From NCBI GenBank assembly GCA_947629645.1, contig CANREV010000027.1, positions 1 to 40,807 of the forward strand: DNA of 40,807 bases. Reading direction: 5' to 3'. Position 1 is the stretch's first letter, and each line of letters starts with the position of its first letter. A program made the translations under genes and the position numbers. Under the pieces are notes generated by a model. That model was not told the origin of the DNA. It made no database searches and saw nothing but the letters and a program-made list of their open reading frames with translations. Shown here piece by piece: positions 16,608 through 26,822 of the stretch. The stretch comes from an uncultured Acetatifactor sp. (lineage in GTDB: Bacteria; Bacillota; Clostridia; Lachnospirales; Lachnospiraceae).

Positions 16608-17834
16608 ATGAAGAAACGATTATTGTATATTTGTTTTATCTTGTGCCTGTGTTTTTTCGCCTGTGAAGAAATTGCGGTCTCTGCCGCCGGTACTGCTTCT
16701 TCTGTCACTTCCGAGAGCATTCAGGAGAAAGAGGCGCAGATCAATCAGGCGCAAAAAGAAAAGAAGGCGTTGGAAGAAAGCCTCAGCAATCTGCAGAGTA
16801 TCAAAAAGGAGCTGGAGACAAAGAAAACAGATCTGAAAGAATATGTGCGTCAGCTGGACGCCTCATTGATGGAAATGGAGCGGAATATCACTGATTTGAA
16901 ACAGCAGATCAGCGCCAAAGAGGAAGAGATCAGTCAGACCGAAGATGAGCTGGAAGCTGCTATGGCTCAGGAAGAAAAACAGAAAGAATCCATGACGGCA
17001 CGCATAAGATTTGTATATGAGACTGGAAATTCCTATTTTCTGGAAATACTGTTAAAGTCTTCCGGTTTCAGCGATTTTTTGAATAAAGCGGATTATATGG
17101 AAAAAGTGATGGATTACGACCGCCGGATGCTGCAGGATTATCAGGATGTGCGGGCGTACATCGAACTCTGTATAGAGGATTTGGAACTGGAGAAGCAGAT
17201 TCTGGATCAGGCCAGGTACAATGTGGAACTGGAACAACAAAATCTGGAAGATCTGATAGATCAAAAGACAAAAGATATCACCAGTTATGAAACGGATATC
17301 CAGAATAAAGACAAGGCCATTCGGGAGTACGAGGAGGAGATCAAGGCCCAGAATGCCGAGATTGCGGCATGGGAGGCGGCTATCGCCGAGGAAAAGAAAA
17401 AGATCATCGCCGAAAATGGGAAAGTGCTCTCCTATGACAATGGCGCTTTTAAATTCCCGCTGGCTTCTTATACCAGAGTGTCGGATGACTATGGTATGAG
17501 GATCCATCCCACGCTGGGCGTGGAACAGTTTCACAATGGCGTTGATTTTGCTTCTCCTAAGGGCACCGCTATTTACGCGGCGTACGATGGGGTGGTGGCA
17601 GCGGCATCTTACAGCGCAAGCATGGGGAATTATGTGATGATCGATCACGGCGATGGCCTGTATACGATCTACATGCATGCCTCGGCGCTTTATGTGAAAA
17701 AGGGAGATGCGGTGGCACGGGGCGATACCATCGCGGCAGTGGGCAGCACCGGACGCTCTACCGGAAATCATCTGCATTTCAGCGTAAGACTTAACGGTGA
17801 GTACACCTCCCCCTGGAATTACCTGAGTCAATAG
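16608..17834 (+). CDS. Coiled-coil M23 peptidase (FtsEX-linked murein hydrolase)
   Basis: The 408-residue secreted protein has a signal peptide (RLLYICFILCLCFFACEEIAV) and a long Glu/Lys/Gln-rich coiled coil at about residues 35-265. A C-terminal LytM/M23 domain follows with FHNGVDFASPKG (metal-binding His and Asp), IDHGDGLYTIYMH and HLHFSV (HxH). The metal ligands look complete, so it could itself be a DD- or D,L-endopeptidase, unlike E. coli EnvC whose domain is degenerate. Position 11 nt after ftsX and the PcsB/EnvC-like build suggest that FtsEX controls it through the coiled coil. Confidence 0.9.
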   Translation: MKKRLLYICFILCLCFFACEEIAVSAAGTASSVTSESIQEKEAQINQAQKEKKALEESLSNLQSIKKELETKKTDLKEYVRQLDASLMEMERNITDLKQQISAKEEEISQTEDELEAAMAQEEKQKESMTARIRFVYETGNSYFLEILLKSSGFSDFLNKADYMEKVMDYDRRMLQDYQDVRAYIELCIEDLELEKQILDQARYNVELEQQNLEDLIDQKTKDITSYETDIQNKDKAIREYEEEIKAQNAEIAAWEAAIAEEKKKIIAENGKVLSYDNGAFKFPLASYTRVSDDYGMRIHPTLGVEQFHNGVDFASPKGTAIYAAYDGVVAAASYSASMGNYVMIDHGDGLYTIYMHASALYVKKGDAVARGDTIAAVGSTGRSTGNHLHFSVRLNGEYTSPWNYLSQ

Positions 17835-17956
17835 AAAACTGTTGGAAAATAATTTTGCAAAATCGCATAGAGACCGATTTTGGCTTCGCGGCGCACAGCT
17901 GAACTGTTGCGAAGAAACAAATCAGAAAACGGGAACAGAAAAGGAAGGGAATCTGC

Positions 17957-19315
17957 ATGGACGAAAATAAAAGTTATTTTGACCATATTTCATCGGATGG
18001 GGCGGACAATTCTGAGGGAAACCAGCCCGTGATCTATTCCGGACCGCAGACGAAGTCCCACAAGCCGGAAGAGGAACCCAGGGGAAGCGGCAAGGGACTG
18101 TTCTTTGGCGGCATGGTTCTGGGACTTGCGGCGGCGTTTTTGATCTTTGCCATTGCATGCATTGGTTTCGGCCTGCAAAATTCTGTGCAGCAGCTGGTGG
18201 AGGCGCCATCGGTCGATGAATCAAAAGAAGATACCGCTATTAATTCCGATCTGATCTCAAAGCTTAAGGCGCTGGAGGATACCATAGACAAATATTATTA
18301 TCTGGACGAAGTCACGGACGAGGAGATGCAGACCGGAATCTACAGAGGCATGATGAATTCCCTGGGAGATCCCTATTCGGAATATTATTCCGCCGAGGAA
18401 CTGACGGAGCTGATGGAGCAGACGGAAGGGGTCTATTACGGGATCGGAGCCTATATCGAACTGGATACGGAAACCGGTTTCCCCAAGATCAACGGTGTGA
18501 TCGCGGGAGCCCCCGCGGAGGAGGCGGATCTGCGCGCCAACGATATCATTTACGAGGTGGACGGAGAATCCACATATGGCCTGTCCCTGACAGAGGTTGT
18601 TTCTCTGATCAAGGGTCCCGAAAATACGGATGTAGTGCTGACGATCGTCAGAGAGGGCGAAGCGGATTACATGGATGTCACCGTTGGCCGCAGGCAGGTG
18701 GAAACCCCTACCGTTACGCTGGAAATGCTGGAAGACGGCATGGCGTATATACAGGTTACGGAATTTGACGAAGTGTCCATAGATCAGTTCGCGGATGCGT
18801 TGGCTACGGCAAAGGGTTCCGGTATGAAGGGTATGATCCTCGATCTGCGCGCTAACCCCGGAGGAAGTCTGAATGCGGTGGTGGAGATGGCAAGGATGAT
18901 TCTGCCGGAGGGTATGATCGTTTATACCGAGGATAAGAACGGCAAACGGATTGAATATACCTGTGACGGTAAGCGGCAGTTGGATAAGCCTCTGGTTGTG
19001 CTGATAGACTCCAATTCCGCCAGCGCCTCCGAGATTATGGCAGGAGCGATCAAGGATCATGGAATCGGCACGCTGGTGGGGACCACCACATTCGGAAAAG
19101 GTATTGTGCAGCAGATCATCCCTTTCCGGGATGGTTCGGCTGTAAAGATCACGATCAGCGCTTACTATACGCCTGATGGCAACAACATCCACGGGATCGG
19201 CATTGCTCCCGATGTGGAGGTGCCTTTTGACGGAGAAGCGTATTACGGAAGCGAGGATCATCCGGATAATCAGCTGGAAAAAGCCAAGGAAGTACTGCGG
19301 GAACTTATGGAATAG
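17957..19315 (+). CDS. S41-family C-terminal processing protease (CtpA/CtpB-like)
   Basis: The 452-residue protein has a cytoplasmic tail of about 50 residues, one transmembrane segment (LFFGGMVLGLAAAFLIFAIA), then an N-terminal helical region. A PDZ domain follows (GIGAYIELD through VVLTIVREGE), then the S41 core. The nucleophile region DSNSASASEIMAGA supplies the Ser, and TFGKGIVQQ the Lys of the Ser/Lys dyad. Such proteases trim exported proteins, including cell-wall hydrolases and sporulation signals. The place after ftsEX-M23 resembles the Bacillus ftsEX-ctpB neighbourhood. The SD AAAAGGAAGGGA precedes ATG 17957. Confidence 0.92.
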   Translation: MDENKSYFDHISSDGADNSEGNQPVIYSGPQTKSHKPEEEPRGSGKGLFFGGMVLGLAAAFLIFAIACIGFGLQNSVQQLVEAPSVDESKEDTAINSDLISKLKALEDTIDKYYYLDEVTDEEMQTGIYRGMMNSLGDPYSEYYSAEELTELMEQTEGVYYGIGAYIELDTETGFPKINGVIAGAPAEEADLRANDIIYEVDGESTYGLSLTEVVSLIKGPENTDVVLTIVREGEADYMDVTVGRRQVETPTVTLEMLEDGMAYIQVTEFDEVSIDQFADALATAKGSGMKGMILDLRANPGGSLNAVVEMARMILPEGMIVYTEDKNGKRIEYTCDGKRQLDKPLVVLIDSNSASASEIMAGAIKDHGIGTLVGTTTFGKGIVQQIIPFRDGSAVKITISAYYTPDGNNIHGIGIAPDVEVPFDGEAYYGSEDHPDNQLEKAKEVLRELME

Positions 19316-19348
19316 CAGGAAGGGCCGGAGGATGCTTGTAACAGGACG

Positions 19349-19392
19349 AATGAGCGGCGTGTTAGTGTATCAATGCCGCTCATTTCCTTATT
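19349..19392 (+). terminator. Terminator after the S41 protease gene
   Basis: AATGAGCGGC (19349-19358) and GCCGCTCATT (19375-19384) form a perfect 10-bp stem with a 16-nt loop. TTCCTTATT follows. It separates the ftsEX-side operon from the uvrB promoter. Confidence 0.65.
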
Positions 19393-19458
19393 ATATTGGT
19401 CAGGAAAATATTTCCGGATATCAGGCGATCAGGGGTAACGTTCAGACAGGGAGTTCTA

Positions 19459-19487
19459 TTGACAAACAAAACAAATGTTCGTATAAT
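19459..19487 (+). promoter_or_regulatory. Consensus sigma-A promoter of uvrBA
   Basis: TTGACA (19459-19464) and TATAAT (19482-19487) are both perfect and are separated by exactly 17 bases. Transcription would start near 19494, leaving a leader of about 150 nt before uvrB. Confidence 0.9.
19468..19481 (+). promoter_or_regulatory. LexA (SOS) box in the uvrB promoter spacer
   Basis: AAAACAAATGTTCG fits the Gram-positive SOS box CGAACRNRYGTTYG at every position except the first two. It fills the spacer up to the base before the -10 hexamer, so bound LexA would block RNA polymerase. The target gene, uvrB, is a classic SOS gene. Confidence 0.7.
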
Positions 19488-19647
19488 AATTTTGCTCCGT
19501 ATTTGTCGATTTTGGTATCAACCTATGGATTGTGGTATCATGCGCCCGGTCCATCCGGATTCAGACGATGCTTTAGAGCGGACAAAACGATGACAGATGA
19601 CTTGAATTCATCGCGAGAGATTTAATTTTGGAGGTGATTCTGGCTCC

Positions 19648-21636
19648 ATGTTGTTCAAATTGCACAGTGAATACCAGCCTACCGGCGACCAGCCGCAGGC
19701 TATAGAAGCTCTGGTAAAAGGCTTCAGGGAAGGCAACCAATTCCAGACTTTACTGGGGGTTACGGGCTCCGGAAAGACATTTACCATGGCGAATGTCATA
19801 GAACAGCTGCAGAAGCCCACGTTGATCATTGCGCACAATAAAACGCTGGCGGCCCAGCTCTACGGCGAGTTTAAAGAGTTTTTCCCCGAGAACGCGGTGG
19901 AGTATTTTGTGTCCTACTATGATTATTACCAGCCGGAGGCTTATGTGCCTTCTTCCGACACTTATATCGCCAAAGATTCCGCCATCAATGATGAAATCGA
20001 TAAGCTGCGGCTTTCCGCTACTGCGTCCCTCACCGAGAGAAAGGATGTCATTGTGGTTGCCAGCGTGTCCTGTATTTACGGTCTGGGAAGCCCCGATGAA
20101 TATCAGGATATGGTGGTCTCCTTAAGGCCGGGGATGACCAAGGACAGAGATCAGGTGCTGCGGGAACTGGTGGATATCCAGTACACCCGGAATGAGATGG
20201 ATCTGCAGCGCGGCTGCTTCAGGGTGCACGGTGATGTGTTGGAAGTGTATCCCGCGCAGGGCGGCGATTATTTTATCCGAATCGAATTTTTTGGCGATGA
20301 GATCGACAGGATCGCGGAGGTGGAACCTCTCTCGGGAAAGGTGCATGCGGAACTGAATCATATCGCTATTTTTCCCGCTTCTCACTATGTGGTGTCTCAG
20401 GACAAGATCAAAAAAGCCTGTGATGAGATCGAGAAGGAGATGGAGGAGCGGGTGCGTTTTTTTCAGGGGGAGGATAAGCTGATCGAGGCCCAGCGCATTG
20501 CGGAGAGAACGAACTTCGATGTGGAGATGCTGCGGGAGACGGGATTTTGCTCCGGCATTGAAAATTATTCCAGACATTTAAACGGCATGAAGCCGGGAGA
20601 ACCGCCCATGACGCTGATGGACTTTTTCAAGGATGACTATCTGATCATTATCGATGAGTCTCACATGACGATCCCTCAGATCAGGGGTATGTACGCGGGG
20701 GACCGCTCCCGCAAGACTACGCTGGTAGACTACGGATTCAGGCTGCCTTCGGCGCTGGACAACCGGCCGTTAAATTTTGAGGAGTTTGAGGCCCATATCG
20801 ATCAGATGCTGTTTGTGTCCGCAACGCCCTCCGATTATGAGGCGGAGCATGAACTGCTGCGCACGGAACAGATCATCCGCCCTACGGGGCTTTTAGATCC
20901 CAGGGTGGATGTGCGGCCTGTAGAAGGTCAGATTGATGATCTGATCGGCGAAGTCAACAGGGAAGTGGACAAGCACAATAAAGTTCTAATCACCACGCTG
21001 ACTAAGCGCATGGCGGAAGATCTGACCGATTACATGAAAGAGGTGGGTATCCGGGTGAAATATCTTCACTCCGACATTGATACGCTGGAACGGGCCCAGA
21101 TCATCCGCGATATGCGTCTGGATGTATTTGATGTGCTGGTGGGGATCAATCTTTTGAGGGAGGGATTGGATATCCCGGAGATCTCTCTGGTAGCCATTCT
21201 GGATGCGGACAAGGAAGGATTCCTGCGAAGCAGCACCTCTCTGATCCAGACCATCGGGCGGGCGGCGAGGAATGCGGACGGTCATGTGGTCATGTACGCG
21301 GATACTATCACGGATTCCATGCGGGTGGCGCTGGATGAGACCAGCCGCAGACGGCAGATCCAGATGCAATACAACGAAGAACACAATATCACGCCCCAGT
21401 CGATCAAAAAGGCCGTCCGTGACCTGATCAGCATTTCCAAGGTCATCGCCAAGGAGGAGATGCGGTTTGAGAAAGATCCGGAATCCATGGATCGCAAGGA
21501 GCTGGAGAAGCTGATCGCGGATATTCAGAAGAAGATGCAGCGGGCTGCGGCGGATCTGAATTTCGAGGCCGCGGCGGAACTCAGGGATAAAATGATCGAG
21601 CTGAAGCGGAACCTGCAGAATCTGGACGAGGAATAA
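19648..21636 (+). CDS. uvrB: Excinuclease ABC subunit B
   Basis: The 662-residue damage-verification helicase has all family marks. These are Walker A ([10 protein letters not shown]), the DNA-threading beta-hairpin segment [20 protein letters not shown], helicase motif [24 protein letters not shown], and QTIGRAARN. The C-terminal UVR motif ([20 protein letters not shown]) contacts UvrC. Length is normal. ATG 19648 has GGAGGTGAT at 19629-19637. uvrA follows after 198 nt, so both repair genes probably share the SOS-controlled promoter. Confidence 0.97.
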   Translation: MLFKLHSEYQPTGDQPQAIEALVKGFREGNQFQTLLGVTGSGKTFTMANVIEQLQKPTLIIAHNKTLAAQLYGEFKEFFPENAVEYFVSYYDYYQPEAYVPSSDTYIAKDSAINDEIDKLRLSATASLTERKDVIVVASVSCIYGLGSPDEYQDMVVSLRPGMTKDRDQVLRELVDIQYTRNEMDLQRGCFRVHGDVLEVYPAQGGDYFIRIEFFGDEIDRIAEVEPLSGKVHAELNHIAIFPASHYVVSQDKIKKACDEIEKEMEERVRFFQGEDKLIEAQRIAERTNFDVEMLRETGFCSGIENYSRHLNGMKPGEPPMTLMDFFKDDYLIIIDESHMTIPQIRGMYAGDRSRKTTLVDYGFRLPSALDNRPLNFEEFEAHIDQMLFVSATPSDYEAEHELLRTEQIIRPTGLLDPRVDVRPVEGQIDDLIGEVNREVDKHNKVLITTLTKRMAEDLTDYMKEVGIRVKYLHSDIDTLERAQIIRDMRLDVFDVLVGINLLREGLDIPEISLVAILDADKEGFLRSSTSLIQTIGRAARNADGHVVMYADTITDSMRVALDETSRRRQIQMQYNEEHNITPQSIKKAVRDLISISKVIAKEEMRFEKDPESMDRKELEKLIADIQKKMQRAAADLNFEAAAELRDKMIELKRNLQNLDEE

Positions 21637-21804
21637 AGCCGTAAAGACGGCCGATGGGACTGGAAAGAGGAGCGGGCCAAAGTCCGGAAGCGGGCTGCCG
21701 TGGAAAGCTTCTCGCGATAGGAACCCGGCCTCCGGCGGCAGAATGCCAGGAGAGCTGAAAGGAAAGTTTAAGTGAAAAGCAAATGTTCCAATATGGATCG
21801 GTAT

Positions 21805-21821
21805 GCGTGCTAAAAGCACGC
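21805..21821 (+). other. Hairpin directly before the uvrA ribosome binding site
   Basis: GCGTGC (21805-21810) and GCACGC (21816-21821) form a perfect 6-bp GC-rich stem with loop TAAAA. The stem ends one base before the SD AGGAG (21823-21827). It is not followed by a T-run, so it is more likely to affect uvrA translation or mRNA stability than termination. Confidence 0.55.
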
Positions 21822-21834
21822 CAGGAGTATAATC

Positions 21835-24696
21835 ATGGAAGAAATTAAGAAAATGCGTCCCAGGGAATACATTAAGGTGCGGGGAGCCTGCGAAAACAAT
21901 CTGCAGAATATCGATGTGGATATTCCCAGAAATGAGCTTGTGGTTCTGACAGGAATGTCAGGTTCTGGAAAATCATCTCTGGCGTTCGACACGATTTACG
22001 CGGAGGGGCAGCGGCGCTATATGGAATCGCTGTCCTCCTACGCCAGAATGTTTCTGGGGCAGATGGAAAAACCAAATGTGGAGAGGATCGATGGCTTGTC
22101 TCCGGCTATTTCCATCGATCAGAAATCAACGAACAGAAATCCCCGTTCCACGGTGGGTACGGTGACGGAGATTTATGATTATTTCCGCCTCCTTTACGCC
22201 AGGATCGGCATTCCCCACTGTCCGAACTGCGGCAGGGAGATCGCCAGGCAGACGGTGGACCAGATGGTGGACCAGATCATGAAACTGGGGCAGGGGACGA
22301 AAATCCAGCTTCTCGCGCCGGTAGTCAGGGGGCGCAAGGGGCAGCATGAGAAGGTGCTGGACCGGGCCAGAAAGAGCGGATATGTCCGCGTGAGGATCGA
22401 TGGCAGCCTGTACGAGCTGACGGAGGAAATCTCACTGGACAAGAATATCAAACATAATATTGAAATCGTGGTAGACCGGCTGGTGGTAAAGGAAGGCATT
22501 GAGCGGCGTCTGGCGGATTCCATTGAAAATGTGCTGGCGCTTTCCGAAGGACTTCTTCTGGTGGATGTGATCGATGGAGAGCCCCTGACTTTCAGCCAGA
22601 GTTTTTCCTGCCCTGACTGCGGGATCGGCATCAGTGAGATCGAGCCCAGAAGCTTTTCCTTTAACAATCCCTTCGGCGCCTGCCCGGAATGCTTTGGACT
22701 GGGCTACAAGATGGAATTTGATGAGGAACTGATGATACCCGACCGGAAACTGAGCATCAATCAGGGAGCGATCGTTGTCACGGGCTGGCAGTCCTGCACC
22801 GATAAATCCAGCTTTACCAACGCGGTCCTGCAGGCGCTGTGCAGGGAGTACCATTTTGATCTGGATACGCCCTTTGAGCAGTATCCGGAAAAGATCAGAA
22901 ACATCCTGCTCCATGGAACAGGCGGGAAAGAAGTGGAAGTGCATTATCAGGGGCAGCGCGGGAGAGGCATCTACCCCGTAGCCTTTGAGGGGCTGATCAA
23001 AAATGTGGAAAGAAAGTATAAAGAGACATTTTCCGATCTCATGAAGCAGGAGTATGAAAGTTTTATGCGGATCACGCCCTGCAAAGAGTGCAAAGGCATG
23101 CGTCTGAAAAAAGAAGCGCTGGCCGTGACGGTGTGTGACAAGAATATTTATGAGATTACCTCATTATCGATCAGGGATCTGTATGATTTTATCAATGGGA
23201 TGGAACTCACCAGTCAACAGCAGCTCATCGGTAAGCAGATTTTGAAAGAAATCCGCGCCAGAGTGGGATTCCTGGTGGATGTGGGTCTGGATTATCTCTC
23301 CCTGTCCAGAGCAACGGGGACGCTCTCCGGCGGCGAGTCCCAGAGGATCCGTCTGGCGACCCAGATCGGTTCCGGTCTGGTGGGCGTCTGCTATATTCTG
23401 GATGAGCCCAGCATCGGCCTTCATCAGAGAGATAATGACAAGCTTTTAAATACGCTGAAAAATCTCCGCGATCTGGGGAATACCCTGATCGTGGTGGAGC
23501 ATGATGAGGATACCATGCGCGCGGCGGATTATGTGGTGGATATCGGTCCCGGCGCAGGCTCTCACGGCGGCCGGGTGGTGGCCTGCGGCACGGCGGAGGA
23601 GATCATGAAAGTGCCGGAGTCTGTCACGGGGAAATATCTGAGCGGAGAGTGGATGATCCCCGTCCCCGAAAAACGCAGGCAGCCTGCAGGGTGGCTGAAA
23701 GTCCTGGGGGCGCAGGAGAATAATCTGAAAAACATTAACGTGGAATTCCCCCTGGGCGTTATGACCTGCGTTACCGGCGTATCCGGTTCCGGCAAGAGCT
23801 CTCTGGTCAATGAGATCCTGTATAAGCGTCTGGCGAGAGATTTAAACAGAGCCAGATGTATTCCGGGAAAGCACAGAGGAATAGAGGGCTTGGAACAGCT
23901 GGACAAAGTCATCAACATCGACCAGTCGCCCATCGGGCGGACGCCCCGCTCCAATCCTGCCACTTACACCGGCGTGTTCGATCAGATTCGTGATCTTTTC
24001 GCCTCCACCGCGGACGCCAAGGCCAGGGGCTATGGGAAAGGGCGTTTCAGCTTCAATGTAAAAGGGGGCCGGTGCGAAGCCTGCGGCGGGGACGGCATCA
24101 TCAAGATAGAAATGCACTTTCTGCCGGATGTGTATGTGCCCTGCGAGGTCTGTGGCGGCAAGCGGTACAACAGGGAAACTTTGGAAGTAAAATACAAAGG
24201 GAAGAGCATTTTTGACGTGCTGGACATGACGGTGGAGGAGGCGCTTCCTTTCTTTGACAATCTGCCCTCCATCCGGAATAAATTACAGACGCTTTACGAT
24301 GTGGGACTGTCCTATATCAAACTGGGACAGCCTTCCACGGAGCTTTCGGGAGGGGAGGCCCAGCGGATCAAGCTGGCAACGGAGCTGTCTAAGCGCAGTA
24401 CGGGCAAGACCATCTATATTCTGGACGAGCCTACGACAGGGCTGCATTTTGCGGATGTGCACAAACTGGTGGAGATCCTCCACAGGCTGGCGGACGGCGG
24501 AAACACGGTGGTGGTGATCGAACATAATCTGGATGTGATCAAGACGGCGGATTATATTCTGGACATCGGTCCCGAGGGCGGCGACCGGGGAGGCACGGTC
24601 ATTGCCAAAGGCACGCCGGAACAGGTGGCGAAAAACAAGAAATCTTATACGGGCATGTATATTAAAAAAATGCTGGAGAAGAAAAAGAAGCCTTAA
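21835..24696 (+). CDS. uvrA: Excinuclease ABC subunit A
   Basis: The 953-residue DNA-damage sensor is a tandem ABC ATPase. The first Walker A is [14 protein letters not shown] and the second [14 protein letters not shown]. Signature motifs are [12 protein letters not shown] and [12 protein letters not shown], with Walker B regions [13 protein letters not shown] and [13 protein letters not shown]. Zinc modules are CPDC...CPEC near residues 260-285 and CEAC...CEVC near 745-770, and an extra CPNC occurs near residue 126. It works with UvrB in nucleotide excision repair. Length and motifs are complete. SD AGGAG is eight nt before ATG 21835. Confidence 0.97.
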   Translation: MEEIKKMRPREYIKVRGACENNLQNIDVDIPRNELVVLTGMSGSGKSSLAFDTIYAEGQRRYMESLSSYARMFLGQMEKPNVERIDGLSPAISIDQKSTNRNPRSTVGTVTEIYDYFRLLYARIGIPHCPNCGREIARQTVDQMVDQIMKLGQGTKIQLLAPVVRGRKGQHEKVLDRARKSGYVRVRIDGSLYELTEEISLDKNIKHNIEIVVDRLVVKEGIERRLADSIENVLALSEGLLLVDVIDGEPLTFSQSFSCPDCGIGISEIEPRSFSFNNPFGACPECFGLGYKMEFDEELMIPDRKLSINQGAIVVTGWQSCTDKSSFTNAVLQALCREYHFDLDTPFEQYPEKIRNILLHGTGGKEVEVHYQGQRGRGIYPVAFEGLIKNVERKYKETFSDLMKQEYESFMRITPCKECKGMRLKKEALAVTVCDKNIYEITSLSIRDLYDFINGMELTSQQQLIGKQILKEIRARVGFLVDVGLDYLSLSRATGTLSGGESQRIRLATQIGSGLVGVCYILDEPSIGLHQRDNDKLLNTLKNLRDLGNTLIVVEHDEDTMRAADYVVDIGPGAGSHGGRVVACGTAEEIMKVPESVTGKYLSGEWMIPVPEKRRQPAGWLKVLGAQENNLKNINVEFPLGVMTCVTGVSGSGKSSLVNEILYKRLARDLNRARCIPGKHRGIEGLEQLDKVINIDQSPIGRTPRSNPATYTGVFDQIRDLFASTADAKARGYGKGRFSFNVKGGRCEACGGDGIIKIEMHFLPDVYVPCEVCGGKRYNRETLEVKYKGKSIFDVLDMTVEEALPFFDNLPSIRNKLQTLYDVGLSYIKLGQPSTELSGGEAQRIKLATELSKRSTGKTIYILDEPTTGLHFADVHKLVEILHRLADGGNTVVVIEHNLDVIKTADYILDIGPEGGDRGGTVIAKGTPEQVAKNKKSYTGMYIKKMLEKKKKP

Positions 24697-24697
24697 C

Positions 24698-24724
24698 AAT
24701 CGTAACGCAGCGCTCCGATTTTTT
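24698..24724 (+). terminator. Possible terminator after uvrA
   Basis: AATCG (24698-24702) and CGATT (24716-24720) can pair around a loop containing the self-complementary AGCGCT. The T-run TTTTTT (24719-24724) follows. The stem is short. Confidence 0.4.
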
Positions 24725-24919
24725 AAAAACGCCGGAAAAAGATAAAGAAATTTAAAAAACAGGACGATATAATTTTACATATATGATACTCTTTGAAAAA
24801 AAATAATAAAATGCTATGAATTTGAAACGATTTCGGTTATAATAAATTGTGTATGACTGCGTTTACGGACTGAATACGTCAGATAAAGATAATGAGATAG
24901 AATCGAAAGGGGTAAAAAC

Positions 24920-25912
24920 ATGCAGTGCACAGATATCGGAATCGATTTGGGTACAGCCAGCATTTTGGTATATATCAGAGGGAAAGGCGTTGTACTGAAG
25001 GAGCCCTCTGTTGTGGCGTTTGACAGAGACACCAACAAGATCAAGGCTATCGGCGAGGATGCCAGACTGATGCTGGGAAGGACGCCCGGCAATATTGTTG
25101 CGGTTCGTCCTCTGAGACAGGGCGTGATCTCCGATTACACTGTGACGGAAAAAATGATGAAATACTTCATTCAGAAGGCGTTGGGCCGGAGAACATTCCG
25201 GAAACCGCGGATTGCGGTCTGTGTTCCCAGCGGCGTCACAGAAGTCGAAAAGAAAGCGGTGGAGGACGCTACTTATCAGGCGGGGGCCAGGGAAGTGGCC
25301 ATTATTGAGGAGCCCATTGCGGCGGCCATCGGCGCAGGCATCGATATTTCAAAGCCCTGCGGCAACATGATTGTGGATATCGGGGGCGGTACATCCGACA
25401 TCGCGGTGATTTCACTGGGAGGAACTGTTGTAAGCGCTTCCATCAAGATCGCGGGAGATGACTTTGACGAAGCGATTGTCCGCTATATGAGGAAAAAGCA
25501 CAATCTTCTGATCGGCGAGAGGACGGCGGAGGATCTGAAGATTAAGATCGGTTCCGCGTACCGGAGAGCCGAGATTGATTACATGGACGTGAGAGGCCGC
25601 AATCTGGTCACCGGCCTTCCCAAGACGGTGAAAGTGTCATCAGAGGAAACGGAGGAGGCTCTCCGTGAGACTACAGCGCAGATCGTAGAGACGATTCATA
25701 GCGTTCTGGAAAAGACGCCGCCCGAGCTGGCGGCTGATATTGCCGACAGAGGCATCGTGCTCACCGGCGGCGGAAGTCTGTTAAGAGGATTGGAAGATCT
25801 GATCTCCGCCAAGACGGGCATCAATACCATGACGGCGGAAGACCCCATGACAGCGGTGGCCATCGGTACCGGAAGGTATGTGGAATTTTTATCCGGCTAC
25901 CGGGAGGAATAG
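24920..25912 (+). CDS. mbl: MreB-family cell-shape protein (Mbl)
   Basis: The 330-residue bacterial actin has phosphate-1 motif GIDLGTASILVYIRGKG, phosphate-2 VDIGGGTSDIAVISLGG, IIEEPIAAAIGAG, and the adenosine motif GIVLTGGGSLLRGLE. It forms membrane-bound filaments that guide peptidoglycan synthesis along the side wall. The choice of Mbl over MreB rests on context: flagellar genes like flhO and flhP follow, as after mbl in B. subtilis, and no mreC/mreD is present. ATG 24920 has the SD AAAGGGG. A TATAAT at 24838-24843 may be its -10, but no matching -35 was found. Confidence 0.9.
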   Translation: MQCTDIGIDLGTASILVYIRGKGVVLKEPSVVAFDRDTNKIKAIGEDARLMLGRTPGNIVAVRPLRQGVISDYTVTEKMMKYFIQKALGRRTFRKPRIAVCVPSGVTEVEKKAVEDATYQAGAREVAIIEEPIAAAIGAGIDISKPCGNMIVDIGGGTSDIAVISLGGTVVSASIKIAGDDFDEAIVRYMRKKHNLLIGERTAEDLKIKIGSAYRRAEIDYMDVRGRNLVTGLPKTVKVSSEETEEALRETTAQIVETIHSVLEKTPPELAADIADRGIVLTGGGSLLRGLEDLISAKTGINTMTAEDPMTAVAIGTGRYVEFLSGYREE

Positions 25913-25981
25913 AGACAACGGTTCATCCGGAGGCTGAACTGTTGCGGGCAGAGTGGTTTAGTACAGAAAGGAGAAAGCTCC

Positions 25982-26767
25982 ATGCTGAAGGGTTTATACA
26001 CAGCATATACGGGAATGATCAACGAACAGCACAGGATGGATACCATGACCAATAATCTGGCGAACGTATCCACGGTTGGCTTTAAAAAAGAAGGGGCTAC
26101 CAGCCGTTCGTTTGAAGATGTCCTTACGGTAAAGATCAAGGATGCGTCTATGGGCAGTACCCGCATTACGCAGCCTTTAGGTTATGACAATCCGGGCGTC
26201 AAGATCGGAGAGAACTATACGGATTACGGACAGGGTTCTTTCCGCATTACAGACAATACTTATGACCTTGCGCTGGCAGGGGAAGGTTTCTTTGCAATTC
26301 AATATACCAATAAAGCGGGAGAGACTTCCACCATGTATACCAGAAACGGCCAGTTTACCTTGACAAGGGACGGCTATCTGACAACGGAGGACGGCGATTA
26401 TGTGCTGGATACACAGAATAACCGGATTCGTCTGAATACGCTTCAGGATGCCAAAATTGCGAATGACGGTACGATTTACCAGAATGATGCCGCCGTTGCA
26501 AGGATTCAGGTGACAGATTTTCAGGATTACAATTATCTGGAAAAATATGCCGAAACATATTACCGCCCCATGGAGGGAGCGAGGACCATCAACGCTGATG
26601 CGGAGGTAAAATCCGGTTATCTGGAGATGGCAAATGTGAATATCGTGTCCGAGATGGTGAATCTGATCGCGATTTCCAGACAGTACGAGAGCAACCAGAA
26701 AATTATACAGACCTATGACGATTCGCTGAATATCGCGGTGAACCAGTTGGGAAAACTGCAGGGCTGA
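25982..26767 (+). CDS. flhO: Flagellar basal-body rod protein (FlhO/FlgF-like)
   Basis: The 261-residue protein has the flagellar rod/hook N-terminal signature LKGLYTAYTGMINEQHRMDT followed by NNLANVSTVGFKKEG. The C-terminal signature is EMVNLIAISRQYESNQKIIQ, then QLGK. These terminal helices pack in the axial rod. It is one of two paralogous rod genes in tandem, placed after mbl. SD AAAGGAGA lies before ATG 25982. Confidence 0.9.
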   Translation: MLKGLYTAYTGMINEQHRMDTMTNNLANVSTVGFKKEGATSRSFEDVLTVKIKDASMGSTRITQPLGYDNPGVKIGENYTDYGQGSFRITDNTYDLALAGEGFFAIQYTNKAGETSTMYTRNGQFTLTRDGYLTTEDGDYVLDTQNNRIRLNTLQDAKIANDGTIYQNDAAVARIQVTDFQDYNYLEKYAETYYRPMEGARTINADAEVKSGYLEMANVNIVSEMVNLIAISRQYESNQKIIQTYDDSLNIAVNQLGKLQG

Positions 26768-26822
26768 TAGTCTGACAGCGTCATAACATGGCGCATGGAA
26801 ACGTAAGAAGGGAGATACATAT

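Noticed and set aside
19334..19625. Possible small gene between the S41 protease and uvrB
   Set aside because: The open frame spans the terminator and the perfect uvrB promoter and has no SD or coherent protein features.
21767..21795. Second LexA-like box upstream of uvrA (AAAGCAAATGTTCC)
   Set aside because: Only one half-site is good; four fixed positions of the consensus fail and no promoter hexamers surround it.
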